Assembly (NCBI GenBank): GCA_943788755.1
Contig: CALSRM010000002.1
Span: 279,505-343,504, forward strand
Reading direction: 5' to 3'
From: an uncultured Flavobacteriales bacterium
GTDB lineage: Bacteria > Bacteroidota > Bacteroidia > Flavobacteriales_D > Parvicellaceae
DNA: 64,000 nucleotides
A model generated the notes under the pieces. The model was not told the DNA's origin. It saw only the letters and a list, made by a program, of their open reading frames with translations, and did not search any database. Below are positions 26,792 to 35,355 of the stretch, piece after piece. Both the position numbers and the translations under genes were made by a program. Every line of letters begins with the position of its first letter. Position 1 is the stretch's first letter.

Positions 26792-29700
26792 ATGAAAAGG
26801 CATAGTATTTTTATTTTGGTTCTTTTATTGAGCTTCTTTTCTGGCTTCGTGTATTCTCAGACACTGATAATAAACGAAGTTTCTAATGGACCGAGTGGAC
26901 TTCAAGAATATGTAGAGTTTGTAGTAGTTGATGCAAGTGCAACATATGATTGTACGGGTTCTGTTCCACCATGTGTGGATATTCGTGGTTGGATATACGA
27001 TGATAATAGTGGTTATCATGGTGCATCGGGTATTGCATCTGGTTGTGCTCGTTTTACAAATGATCCATTGTGGTCTTGCGTTCCTGTTGGAACAATCATT
27101 TTACTTTACAACGGATTAGATCCAAACCCTGATATTCCAGCTGATGATGTTAGTTTATTAGATGGAAATTGTGTGCTTTCAGTTTCTTTAGAAAACCCAC
27201 AGTTTTTTGAATTTACAGAAATAACTCCAGGGGACATCGTTTGTAGTTATCCTGCAACTGGTTGGGGAATAGATCCTTCTCCAGATTGGTCGAATGTGGC
27301 TATGGCAAATGGTGGAGATTGTGCAAGACTTGTTGATTTGAATGGGTGTGAAGTGTTTTCACTTTGTTTTGGTGCTGCGAATTTGAATACAATGATTTAT
27401 TTTACAGGAGTTGGAAATGATGATGTATGGTTTTTTAACGACGGTGATCCCGCTCTACAGACTAATTGGGGTGAAGGATGTGCCGGAGATATTGCTGTTT
27501 GTGGATCGAATGATCAAACTCCGGGATTCGCTAATAATATTGCAAATGCTAATTTTATAGGGCAGTTTAATAATTATTGTGAGCCAATACCTCCGATAGT
27601 AGTTACTTCGGCATCAATTGATGCTGGTTGTGGTTGTTCTGGAACTGCGAGTATTACAGCGAGTGGTTCCATCCCAGGATATACATACGAATGGTATGAT
27701 ATTGTTTGGATGACCACTGGACAAACTACCGATGTAGCGACTAACTTATGTGCCGGAACTTATCATGGTATTGCTACTTCATCTATTGGTTGTGAAGATA
27801 CAGTAACAGTTGTAATAAATTCTTCTGGAAGTATGACATCTAGTAATGTTAATACAGATCCTTTATGTTTTGGGTCATGTGATGGCACTGCTGCAATCAC
27901 ACCAGTTGGAGGTGCAATACCTTATGCTTACAGTTGGAGTGGAAGTGCTAGTACTTCTAATTTTGCCGATGATTTATGCACAGGACCTCATACGGTTACT
28001 ATTACCGATAACTTAGGGTGTGTTATTACCGAAACCTTTTCACTAGTTGAGCCAACGGCACTTACTTTGTCAACTGCTTTTGAAAGTCCATTGTGTTTTG
28101 GTAGCTCAGATGGAAGTATTACGCTGACAGTTACTGGAGGTAACGCAAATTACTCGTATTTATGGGACGATATTGGAGCTTCAATAACCCAGAATATATC
28201 TGGAATTCCAAGTGGAACTTATACTGTAGATGTAACAGATGCTAATAATTGTATACAAACTATTCAAACGGTTGTAACAGCACCGTTACAATTGACGCTC
28301 ACTGCATCAACAGATTCCGTCTCATGCAGTATTTTGTGTGATGGAGGAATCGCATTAGCGATAACAGGTGGAGGTTCTAGCCCTTTTCAATTCAGTTTAG
28401 ATAATACAAATTTTAATAACTCTGGAAGTTTTGATTTTTTATGCGAAGGTGTTTACCCTGTTTATATATTAGATGGCAATGCATGTCTTGATTCGATTAT
28501 TATTGAAGTTTTTACTCAGTCGGCTCCAGCTGATGCTACAATTGGTTCGGTTGATACTTTATGCGAGAATATATCTCCCGTGCAGTTATTTGCTGCTGAT
28601 CCGGGTGGTGTTTGGACAGGAACAGGTATTTCGAATGCTACTTTAGGTATTTTCGATCCTGCGCTTGCTTCTTCAGGAATTCATGAAATTATTTACACTA
28701 TTCTAGGTGTTTGCGGCAATGCTGATACTGTTTTAATTGAAGTTATACCAGCTGACAATGTTTTAATTACTGCAGTGGCTGATGTTTGTGAAGATGCCCC
28801 TAGTTTTAATCTCTCTGTGCAAAGTGGTGGAGGTTCATGGTTTGGAACTGGCATTACAAATAGTTTAACAGGTGAATTTTCTCCATCGGTTTCTGGAGTT
28901 GGTTCTTTTATGGTTTATTATTCTACGAATGGAGTTTGTCCGCAAACTGATTCTGTAGAACAAGTGGTATGGTCTAATGATATTCCTATTGTAGGTGTTG
29001 TTGAATCAATGTGTTTAAACGATACACCTATTAATTTATCAGCCAATTTACAGGGAGGAACTTGGTCTGGTGCGGGAATAACAGATCCAGTTTTAGGAAC
29101 ATTCGACCCTTCGGTTGCTGGTTCAGGAAGCCATATAGTTACATACAGTTTAAATTCAGTATGCGGTGGAAGTGATGTTATAATAATCATTGTAAATGGA
29201 TCTCAGTTAGGAAGTATTGTTCTTAGTAATATAGTCGGATGTGTCCCTTTAACGGTGAGTTTTTCCAGTACCACGGGGGGGAATAATCAGAGTTGTTCGT
29301 GGGATTTAGGAGATGGAACTCAATTGAACAACTGTGATGCATTTAATTATACATATACAGAAGAAGAGTGTTATGATATTTCTTTGAATATAATAGATTC
29401 TGTTGGCTGTGTTTCTAATATTTTAGCAGATTCACAAGTTTGTGCGGACCAAAGTCCTACGGCAGATTTTTCTTACTCACCTTCAGAGGTTCTGGTTTAT
29501 AATGCCTTGGTGCAATTTACAAATGAAAGTTCAAATGCAGTAAATTACGAATGGTTTTTTGACAACATTTTTTACTCCTCAGATGTAGAAATTTCCTATA
29601 ATTTTGAAAGCAATGGAGTAGGCACATATCCAATATGTTTAGTAGCTGAAAACGATTTTGGTTGCCAGGACACAATTTGTGAAGAAGTTAACGTAGTTGT

Positions 29701-29986
29701 AGACTTTTCAATATATGTTCCAAATGCTTTTTCTCCGAATGGAAAGGGAGATAATGATTATTTTTATCCTGTGCTAAATGGTCCAGCACCTGAGGACTAC
29801 ATATTGAATATTTTTGATAGATGGGGAGCTCTTATATTTGTTACAACTGATTATCTTGCAAAATGGGATGGCACCTTCAATGGTTCCCCAGCGCAACAAG
29901 ATATTTATGTTTGGAAAATTTCATATAGAGAAGCCGGTAATGATAAGGTGAATATTATAAGAGGGCATGTAAGTTTAATAAGGTAA
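26792..29986 (+). CDS. Large secreted protein with SprB-like and PKD repeats and type B T9SS sorting domain
   Basis: A 1064-residue secreted protein. The signal peptide is 1-23. A Cys-rich N-terminal region (about 24-265) opens TLIINEVSNGPSGLQEYVEF, resembling a lamin-tail-like domain. SprB-type repeats (about 270-520) show CFGSCDGTA and CFGSSDGSI turns. Repeats with GGVWTGTGISN / GGTWSGAGITD motifs follow (about 560-800), then two PKD-like domains (about 815-970). The C-terminus (VPNAFSPNGKGDNDYF, FDRWGALIF, WDGTFNGSPAQQDIYVWK) is a type B sorting domain. It would be secreted by the type IX system as a surface adhesin. It is not followed by a PorP/SprF gene, unlike the HYR protein. Confidence 0.9.
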   Translation: MKRHSIFILVLLLSFFSGFVYSQTLIINEVSNGPSGLQEYVEFVVVDASATYDCTGSVPPCVDIRGWIYDDNSGYHGASGIASGCARFTNDPLWSCVPVGTIILLYNGLDPNPDIPADDVSLLDGNCVLSVSLENPQFFEFTEITPGDIVCSYPATGWGIDPSPDWSNVAMANGGDCARLVDLNGCEVFSLCFGAANLNTMIYFTGVGNDDVWFFNDGDPALQTNWGEGCAGDIAVCGSNDQTPGFANNIANANFIGQFNNYCEPIPPIVVTSASIDAGCGCSGTASITASGSIPGYTYEWYDIVWMTTGQTTDVATNLCAGTYHGIATSSIGCEDTVTVVINSSGSMTSSNVNTDPLCFGSCDGTAAITPVGGAIPYAYSWSGSASTSNFADDLCTGPHTVTITDNLGCVITETFSLVEPTALTLSTAFESPLCFGSSDGSITLTVTGGNANYSYLWDDIGASITQNISGIPSGTYTVDVTDANNCIQTIQTVVTAPLQLTLTASTDSVSCSILCDGGIALAITGGGSSPFQFSLDNTNFNNSGSFDFLCEGVYPVYILDGNACLDSIIIEVFTQSAPADATIGSVDTLCENISPVQLFAADPGGVWTGTGISNATLGIFDPALASSGIHEIIYTILGVCGNADTVLIEVIPADNVLITAVADVCEDAPSFNLSVQSGGGSWFGTGITNSLTGEFSPSVSGVGSFMVYYSTNGVCPQTDSVEQVVWSNDIPIVGVVESMCLNDTPINLSANLQGGTWSGAGITDPVLGTFDPSVAGSGSHIVTYSLNSVCGGSDVIIIIVNGSQLGSIVLSNIVGCVPLTVSFSSTTGGNNQSCSWDLGDGTQLNNCDAFNYTYTEEECYDISLNIIDSVGCVSNILADSQVCADQSPTADFSYSPSEVLVYNALVQFTNESSNAVNYEWFFDNIFYSSDVEISYNFESNGVGTYPICLVAENDFGCQDTICEEVNVVVDFSIYVPNAFSPNGKGDNDYFYPVLNGPAPEDYILNIFDRWGALIFVTTDYLAKWDGTFNGSPAQQDIYVWKISYREAGNDKVNIIRGHVSLIR

Positions 29987-30049
29987 TTAGTTTACCAGAG
30001 TTTCAATATTTTTCAGTTTTCTTATTTTAAAAGACATTAATTAATAGCA

Positions 30050-30057
30050 TATCTTTG
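30050..30057 (+). promoter_or_regulatory. -7 box abutting trmD start
   Basis: TATCTTTG, a perfect match, ends four bases before the trmD ATG at 30062. The spacing predicts a leaderless transcript. Confidence 0.55.
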
Positions 30058-30061
30058 TATT

Positions 30062-30736
30062 ATGAGAATTGATATTATTAGTGCCGTTCCATCTTTGTTA
30101 ATAAGCCCATTTGCTGATTCAATTTTACAGCGTGCTCAAAATAAAGGCCTAGTTGAGGTAGTTGTTCATGACTTGAGGGATTACACGACTAATAAACATA
30201 AAAAAATAGATGATTATGCTTTTGGTGGCGGTGCTGGTATGGTAATGACTATTCAGCCAATTGATGCATGTATTACTGAATTGAAAAGCCAAAGAGTTTA
30301 TGATGAAGTAATTTATATGACACCTGATGGCGAACAATTAAACCAACAGATTTGTAATAAATTATCATCCTTAACAAACATAATTGTTTTGTGTGGTCAT
30401 TACAAAGGGATCGATGAGAGGGTGCGGGAAATGTTTATTACAAGAGAGATTTCTATTGGGGACTATGTTCTTTCGGGAGGAGAGTTAGGTGCAGCAGTTC
30501 TTGCGGATAGCATTATTCGTTTGATTCCAGGGGTTTTAAATGATGAAACTTCAGCCTTAACAGATTCATTTCAAGATGATTTATTATCCCCTCCAATATA
30601 TACTAGACCAGCAGATTATAATGGAGAGAAAGTGCCAGAAATACTTACTTCTGGAAATGAGAGAGCTATTGAAGAATGGAGAATGCAACAGGCTATTGAA
30701 CGAACAAAAAAACGCAGGCCTGATTTATTAGATTAA
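30062..30736 (+). CDS. trmD: tRNA (guanine37-N1)-methyltransferase
   Basis: A 224-residue SPOUT methyltransferase making m1G37 in tRNAs with a G36G37 anticodon side. Motifs: [13 protein letters not shown] start, [13 protein letters not shown], the SAM-binding trefoil-knot segments [13 protein letters not shown] and [16 protein letters not shown], and [16 protein letters not shown] near the catalytic Asp. Length is normal. It is followed by rplS, the conserved trmD-rplS order. A perfect -7 box sits four bases before the ATG. Confidence 0.96.
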   Translation: MRIDIISAVPSLLISPFADSILQRAQNKGLVEVVVHDLRDYTTNKHKKIDDYAFGGGAGMVMTIQPIDACITELKSQRVYDEVIYMTPDGEQLNQQICNKLSSLTNIIVLCGHYKGIDERVREMFITREISIGDYVLSGGELGAAVLADSIIRLIPGVLNDETSALTDSFQDDLLSPPIYTRPADYNGEKVPEILTSGNERAIEEWRMQQAIERTKKRRPDLLD

Positions 30737-30818
30737 ATAATCTTGCATATGGTGTTATATATAAATTATTATTCGTAATATTGCAGCCCGAAATTGAGGA
30801 AGAACAAACACATAAGTA

Positions 30819-31175
30819 ATGGATATTATTAAAGAAATAGAGAACGAAATTAACGAAATGAAAGATTGGCCAAAGTTTAGTGCTGGTGATACATTAGTTG
30901 TTACATATAAGATTAAAGAGGGAGACAAAGAAAGATTGCAGTCTTTTCAAGGTGTAGTTCTTCAAAGAAGAGGTGAAGGTGTTAACGAAACATTTACTAT
31001 TCGTAAAATGTCAGGTAATACTGCCGTTGAAAGAATTTTCCCAATTGCTTCTCCATTTTTGGAAGAAATTAAAATTGTAAAGAAAGGTGCTGTTCGCAGA
31101 TCACGTATCTTTTATCTCAGAAATAGAAGAGGTAAGTCTGCTAGAATTAAAGAAAAGAGAGTTTTTTCATCGTAA
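30819..31175 (+). CDS. rplS: Ribosomal protein bL19
   Basis: A 118-residue 50S protein at the 30S-50S interface. Characteristic stretches are FSAGDTLVVTYKIKEGDKERLQ, FQGVVLQRRGEG, TFTIRKMSG and VERIFPI...RRSRIFYLRNRRGKSARIKEKR. Length and end are normal. It lies 82 bases after trmD, with a possible own -7 box (TAATATTG at 30776-30783), so it may be both co-transcribed and separately initiated. A terminator follows directly. Confidence 0.97.
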   Translation: MDIIKEIENEINEMKDWPKFSAGDTLVVTYKIKEGDKERLQSFQGVVLQRRGEGVNETFTIRKMSGNTAVERIFPIASPFLEEIKIVKKGAVRRSRIFYLRNRRGKSARIKEKRVFSS

Positions 31176-31197
31176 GAAATTTTTATTGGAATATTTG

Positions 31198-31227
31198 AAA
31201 AGCACCTATTTAGTGGTGCTTTTTTTG
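31198..31227 (+). terminator. Rho-independent terminator after rplS
   Basis: AAAAGCACC and GGTGCTTTT arms around an eight-base loop, followed by a T run, 22 bases past the rplS stop. Confidence 0.85.
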
Positions 31228-31282
31228 TTATGAATAATAAACAAATATTTTACCTAAAAAGTTTTTGGTTGTTTATTACTTC

Positions 31283-31290
31283 TACTTTTG
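31283..31290 (+). promoter_or_regulatory. -7 box for the MbnP/MbnH cassette
   Basis: TACTTTTG matches TAnnTTTG and is followed four bases later by GTG at 31295. It is the only convincing promoter element ahead of the run of genes from 31295 to 33490. Confidence 0.5.
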
Positions 31291-31335
31291 TAGCGTGAGA
31301 TATCCCTTTTTATAAGTATTTACTTTTTTATAACT

Positions 31336-31680
31336 GTGCTGTTTTCGGGTACATTTTGGCAAACTTTTATTGTCTTTGATTTTCTTTTCCATCAAGACAC
31401 GATTATTAGCGAAAAGTGCATAAATAAAGACAACCTAGAAATTCATTGTCAAGGAGCATGCTATTTGAATAAACAATTAGCCAAAGTTCAAATTTCGGTA
31501 CCTGCTGTTGAGAAAGCTTCAACTGTTTCGCTTGACTTTTGGTTACTTTCTTATCAAGATAAATATCGAATGAGATTTGTTGAGGATATTGAAGTGAGTT
31601 TGCAGGTCGCAAACAACGCAAAAAATGACTTGGCTTTGGGCCAGTTATCCGATGTTTTTCATCCGCCGCAATTTATTTAA
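31336..31680 (+). CDS. Small exported Cys-containing protein; N-terminus probably frameshifted
   Basis: A 114-residue protein if started at the GTG at 31336. It has a hydrophobic N-terminus (LFSGTFWQTFIVFDFLF), then CINKDNLEIHCQGACYLNKQL with a CxGxCYL motif, and a C-terminal His-containing tail (DVFHPPQFI). Upstream, GTG at 31295 sits four bases after a perfect -7 box and would encode MRYPF before a stop. Adding one T to the T5 run at 31307-31311 would fuse this to ISIYFFITVLFSG, giving a much better signal anchor. Small proteins with this C...CxGxCxL pattern occur beside MbnP/MbnH-type genes in related genomes (from memory). The function is unknown, perhaps metal handling. Confidence 0.6.
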   Translation: MLFSGTFWQTFIVFDFLFHQDTIISEKCINKDNLEIHCQGACYLNKQLAKVQISVPAVEKASTVSLDFWLLSYQDKYRMRFVEDIEVSLQVANNAKNDLALGQLSDVFHPPQFI

Positions 31681-31712
31681 GTACCTAAATATTAATTAAA
31701 TAAATTTGATAA

Positions 31713-32648
31713 ATGAGAAAGTTATTGTTATTGACTTTTCTCTTGATCAGTCTTGTCGGGTTGGCATGTGAACATTGTAATGTTTACTTAAATATTTCAC
31801 CAGGAGATTATAAAAATTCATTTGGAATTTTTATGCGGTCTCGCACTATGCTGGGGGATTATAATTTAAGTGGACAGAATTATTTAAAACACACAAGCCA
31901 TAATTCGCAATCTGGATTTTTAGGGAATCAAGTCAGAGAAGAATACAACATATATGAAGTAAGAGGGAATTTTTACTTTAAAGAAAGGTGGAACACTATT
32001 ATTGTGTTGCCATTTGTTCAAAATGTCCAATACATTAATGATATTGCTAAATATAATGTTAGCGGTGTAGGTGATCCTATGCTTTTGCAACGTTTCCAGC
32101 TTTACAACACAAAACTTACAGAGGACACTTCTAAATTTGTGCATAGAGTAACTGTTGGAATTGGCATAAAAATACCATTAGGAAGTATTGAGAGAGAGTA
32201 TCTTTATGGAAAACCAAATCTTGACCTTCAACCTGGGACGGGAAGTTGGGATGCATTGGGCTCATTTTCTTATGTTGTAAGAAAACAAAAAGTTGGATTA
32301 ATTTTTAATTCAAATATTAAATTAAATTCTGCTAATGAAAATAAATACCAATATGGAAATACTACAAACGTAACGGCTAACGTTTTTTACATGTTCAATC
32401 TAAAAGAAGTTACTTTTGTTCCTTTTTATGGTACTTATTATGAAAAAGCAAATTATGATAGAAACTCAGATATTCATACTGATACAGGAGGGAGTTCCTG
32501 GTATAGCGATATAGGGTTTAAGTTAAATGTGAAAAAATTATTATTAACCTCTAATGTGCAATTTGCTTTTGAAAATAATTTAAATGGAATAAATCAACTT
32601 GTTCCAAAAGCAAGATTAATCATAGGATTAAATTACTTATTGAAATGA
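31713..32648 (+). CDS. Predicted outer-membrane barrel with N-terminal CxxC motif
   Basis: A 311-residue exported protein. The leader ends at VGLACEHC, placing a Cys-x-x-Cys pair at the mature N-terminus (residues 19 and 22). The remainder has beta-barrel-like strands (YNIYEVRGNFYFKERWNTIIVLPFVQNVQYI, VTVGIGIKIPLGS, WYSDIGFKLNV) and ends in a strand pattern (ARLIIGLNYLLK). Barrels opening CxxC are common neighbours of MbnP/MbnH-type genes in Bacteroidota (from memory), so a role in copper or other metal passage is plausible but unproven. Its stop overlaps the MbnP-like start by four bases (ATGA). Confidence 0.65.
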   Translation: MRKLLLLTFLLISLVGLACEHCNVYLNISPGDYKNSFGIFMRSRTMLGDYNLSGQNYLKHTSHNSQSGFLGNQVREEYNIYEVRGNFYFKERWNTIIVLPFVQNVQYINDIAKYNVSGVGDPMLLQRFQLYNTKLTEDTSKFVHRVTVGIGIKIPLGSIEREYLYGKPNLDLQPGTGSWDALGSFSYVVRKQKVGLIFNSNIKLNSANENKYQYGNTTNVTANVFYMFNLKEVTFVPFYGTYYEKANYDRNSDIHTDTGGSSWYSDIGFKLNVKKLLLTSNVQFAFENNLNGINQLVPKARLIIGLNYLLK

Positions 32649-33490
32649 AAAAAATAATCTTTATTATTTTAATGTTAGCTGTTTTACCATTGGTAATTAC
32701 TAGCTGTAAAAAGAAAGGATGTACGGATGCCATGGCTTCAAATTATGATGCCAATGCTAAAAGAGACGATGGCACTTGTACATATGACCCACATGTAGAC
32801 CCACATATTACGCTGAGTTTTGAGCATAATTTTGATGGTTCAATTGTTTCTAGTTCGAGTTTTAATCAGTTAAATTATTCAAACCAAGCTGGAAATATAC
32901 TCAGTATTGAGCATCTAGAATATTTAGTTTCCAATATAAAATTTTACAAGTCAAATGGAGATAGTCTCGTGTTTTCGGATTATAACTTATCCAACTTGTC
33001 TGATATGAACTCGCTTTCTTTTGAATTGTCTGATCATGTTGAAGAAGGGAGTTATACTGGAATCGGATTTGACTTGGGATTTAATTCTTCAAATAATATT
33101 TCGGGCAGCTATACTGATTTGAATGCTGTAAACTGGAGTTGGCCAGATATGTTAGGAGGTGGATACCATAACATGAAATTTGAAGGTAAATTTATAGATA
33201 CTAATACAGATACAATATCTTATGCTTATCATATGGGAAAAGCTAGGGAAATAACGGCTACTGATACTACTTTTCACGATAACCATGCGTTTATCAAATT
33301 GAATACTTCTTTCAATATTGAAAATGATGCTTCAATTTCAATTGATATGAATATTGCTGAATGGTTTAAAAACCCAAATACATGGGACTTAAATGCATAT
33401 AACAACATGTTGATGCCAAATTATACAGCACAAATCATGATGAAAGATAATTCAAGTAATGTGTTTTCTTGGGGTGGAATTGTACAATAA
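32645..33490 (+). CDS. MbnP-like copper-binding-family lipoprotein
   Basis: A 281-residue lipoprotein: lipobox VITSC (Cys at about 21), then a short module KKGCTDAMASNYDANAKRDD ending in GTC, then an MbnP-like domain. Family landmarks are ITLSFEHNFDG, EHLEYLVSNIKFYKSNGD, the Trp-containing WSWPDMLGGGYHNMKFEG and HAFIKLNTSF. In methanotrophs MbnP binds copper and has a Trp converted to kynurenine by its di-haem partner MbnH. The next gene here is an MbnH-like di-haem protein, so the pair is conserved. There is no methanobactin peptide gene in sight. The domain call is firm; the role in this organism is inference. Confidence 0.85.
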   Translation: MKKIIFIILMLAVLPLVITSCKKKGCTDAMASNYDANAKRDDGTCTYDPHVDPHITLSFEHNFDGSIVSSSSFNQLNYSNQAGNILSIEHLEYLVSNIKFYKSNGDSLVFSDYNLSNLSDMNSLSFELSDHVEEGSYTGIGFDLGFNSSNNISGSYTDLNAVNWSWPDMLGGGYHNMKFEGKFIDTNTDTISYAYHMGKAREITATDTTFHDNHAFIKLNTSFNIENDASISIDMNIAEWFKNPNTWDLNAYNNMLMPNYTAQIMMKDNSSNVFSWGGIVQ

Positions 33491-33497
33491 ATATACT

Positions 33498-33526
33498 AAA
33501 GCGTCCAGAGATGGGCGCTTTATTTT
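33498..33526 (+). terminator. Hairpin terminator after the MbnP-like gene
   Basis: AAAGCGTCC and GGGCGCTTT arms (one G-T pair) with a six-base loop and a following T-rich stretch. It lies between the mbnP-like and mbnH-like genes and may set their relative expression. Confidence 0.65.
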
Positions 33527-33581
33527 ATAATTTATCGAAGCCATATTATAACTAACTTTATCCTTGTTTAATAATTGAGTC

Positions 33582-34709
33582 ATGAGGTTTAACTATTTCA
33601 TAATAATATTTGCTCTGTTACTTACATCATGTAAAAAACATGAAGGATGCACAGATGCTTCGGCCTTAAATTATGATGCAGCAGCAAATAGGGATGATGG
33701 GTCTTGTAAATATGTTGGGGTAAATTACCCTTATGAATTAGATGTTCCAAGTCAATTTGAACAGCTTTTACCGGCACCAAGTATTCCTGCAAATAACCCT
33801 CTGACCGAGGCTGGAGTATTGTTGGGAAGAAAATTGTTTTATGATCCGATCTTGTCTGGTAATAATACCCAGAGCTGTGCAAGTTGTCACAAACAAGCCA
33901 ACGGCTTTACGGATAATGGTTATCAGTTTAGTACCGGAATTGATTTGTTGCAAGGAGATCGAAATGCAATGCCTTTATTTAATATGGCATGGAATTACAA
34001 TGATACATATTTTTGGGATGGAAAGGCTTCTGGGATTGAAAATCAGGTGTTTGAGCCAGTTGCTAACCCCATAGAAATGCATGAAACCTGGCCCAATGCT
34101 GTTGCTAAATTGCAGTCGGATGACGAATATCCTTCTATGTTTAATACTGCTTTTGGAACGGAGACAATAGATTCAAATTTGGTCACTATGGCAATTGCTC
34201 AATTTGAAAGAACGCTAATTTCTGGCGACTCTAGGTTTGATCAATACATACGAGGTGAGATTTCTTTAACTCCTTCTGAATTTGCTGGTTATAATGTTTT
34301 TATGGATGAAGCAGGAGGAGATTGCTTTCACTGTCATGGAGATATAAATAATCCTCTTTGGACCGATAATATATATCATAACAATGCACTAGATGCTACA
34401 TTTTCAGATTTGGGGAGAGGTGCAGTAACCGGAAATGCTGCAGATAATGGGAAGTTTAAAACCCCCTCACTTCGAAATTTGTCTTATACTGCTCCATACA
34501 TGCACGATGGAAGGTTTGCAACATTAGATGATGTCATTAATCACTATGCTGTTGGTTTGCAAAATTCTGCAACCGTAGACCCATTGATGAAAAATGTATT
34601 ATCAGGAGGTAATCAGCTTAACCCGCAGGATAGAATTGATCTAAAAGCATTTTTATTATCACTTAATGACCCCAATTTCGTAACAAACCCCGATTACCAA
34701 GCTCCTTAG
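33582..34709 (+). CDS. MbnH-like di-haem cytochrome c peroxidase-family lipoprotein
   Basis: A 375-residue periplasmic lipoprotein (lipobox LLTSC, Cys17). It opens with the same GCTDASALNYDAAANRDD module as its MbnP-like neighbour. The di-haem domain has two c-type haem sites, CASCH (about 99-103) and CFHCH (about 247-251), plus LGRKLFYDP, FWDGKA and the C-terminal APYMHDGRFATLDDVINHY typical of the CcpA/MauG superfamily. MbnH oxidises a Trp of MbnP to kynurenine, so this is the expected partner. A weak -7 box (TATCCTTG near 33558) may give it its own promoter. General cytochrome c peroxidase is the alternative. Confidence 0.88.
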   Translation: MRFNYFIIIFALLLTSCKKHEGCTDASALNYDAAANRDDGSCKYVGVNYPYELDVPSQFEQLLPAPSIPANNPLTEAGVLLGRKLFYDPILSGNNTQSCASCHKQANGFTDNGYQFSTGIDLLQGDRNAMPLFNMAWNYNDTYFWDGKASGIENQVFEPVANPIEMHETWPNAVAKLQSDDEYPSMFNTAFGTETIDSNLVTMAIAQFERTLISGDSRFDQYIRGEISLTPSEFAGYNVFMDEAGGDCFHCHGDINNPLWTDNIYHNNALDATFSDLGRGAVTGNAADNGKFKTPSLRNLSYTAPYMHDGRFATLDDVINHYAVGLQNSATVDPLMKNVLSGGNQLNPQDRIDLKAFLLSLNDPNFVTNPDYQAP

Positions 34710-34710
34710 A

Positions 34711-35355
34711 TTATTTTAATTTTTCAATCTCACTTTTTCTACCAATTGAAGCAGTAATATAATCTGTTTTTATTAAAGCTCCTCTAGCTGGAGAATATTC
34801 TCTACCATAAAAAATAATTTGTAAATGCAGCTTATTCCAAATTTCACGCGGGAACAATCTTTTGGCGTCTTTTTCCGTTTGGTCTACATTTTTCCCATTG
34901 GTTAAATTCCAACGATACATTAATCGATGAATATGCGTATCAACAGGAAAAGCCGGAACACCAAATGCTTGACTCATCACAACTGAAGCAGTTTTATGTC
35001 CAACACCAGGCAGTTCTTCCAAATGTTCGAAAGATTTAGGTACCATGCCATTGTGCTTATCTAAAAGGATATGCGATAAATCATATATAGCTTTCGATTT
35101 TCGAGGAGACAATCCACATGGTCTTATAATTTCCTTTATTTCTTCTGTTGTATGTTTAATCATTTCAGATGGAGTATTTGCCATCTTGAATAGGGCAGGA
35201 GTAACTTTGTTTACGCGGACATCAGTGCATTGAGCAGATAGTAAAACGGCTACCAATAATGTATATTCATCTGTATGGTCTAGCGGAATAGGAGTCTCTG
35301 GGTAGAGTTTCTCAAGTTCATCAATGATGTATTTTACTTTTTCCTGTTTAGTCAT
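34711..35355 (-). CDS. nth: Endonuclease III lacking the [4Fe-4S] cysteines
   Basis: A 214-residue base-excision DNA glycosylase/AP lyase. The helix-hairpin-helix is LPGVGHKTASVV with the catalytic Lys121, and the catalytic Asp139 lies in FPVDTH; SAQCTDVRVNKVTP is the standard early helix. The C-terminus, where the four Cys of the iron-sulfur loop normally lie (after FYGREY), reads SPARGALIKTDYITASIGRK and has no Cys. The whole protein has only two Cys (43 and 80), so it cannot bind the cluster in the usual way. It lies at the 3' end of the bat operon, abutting batE with no gap, so it is probably co-transcribed with it. Confidence 0.9.
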   Translation of the reverse strand: MTKQEKVKYIIDELEKLYPETPIPLDHTDEYTLLVAVLLSAQCTDVRVNKVTPALFKMANTPSEMIKHTTEEIKEIIRPCGLSPRKSKAIYDLSHILLDKHNGMVPKSFEHLEELPGVGHKTASVVMSQAFGVPAFPVDTHIHRLMYRWNLTNGKNVDQTEKDAKRLFPREIWNKLHLQIIFYGREYSPARGALIKTDYITASIGRKSEIEKLK

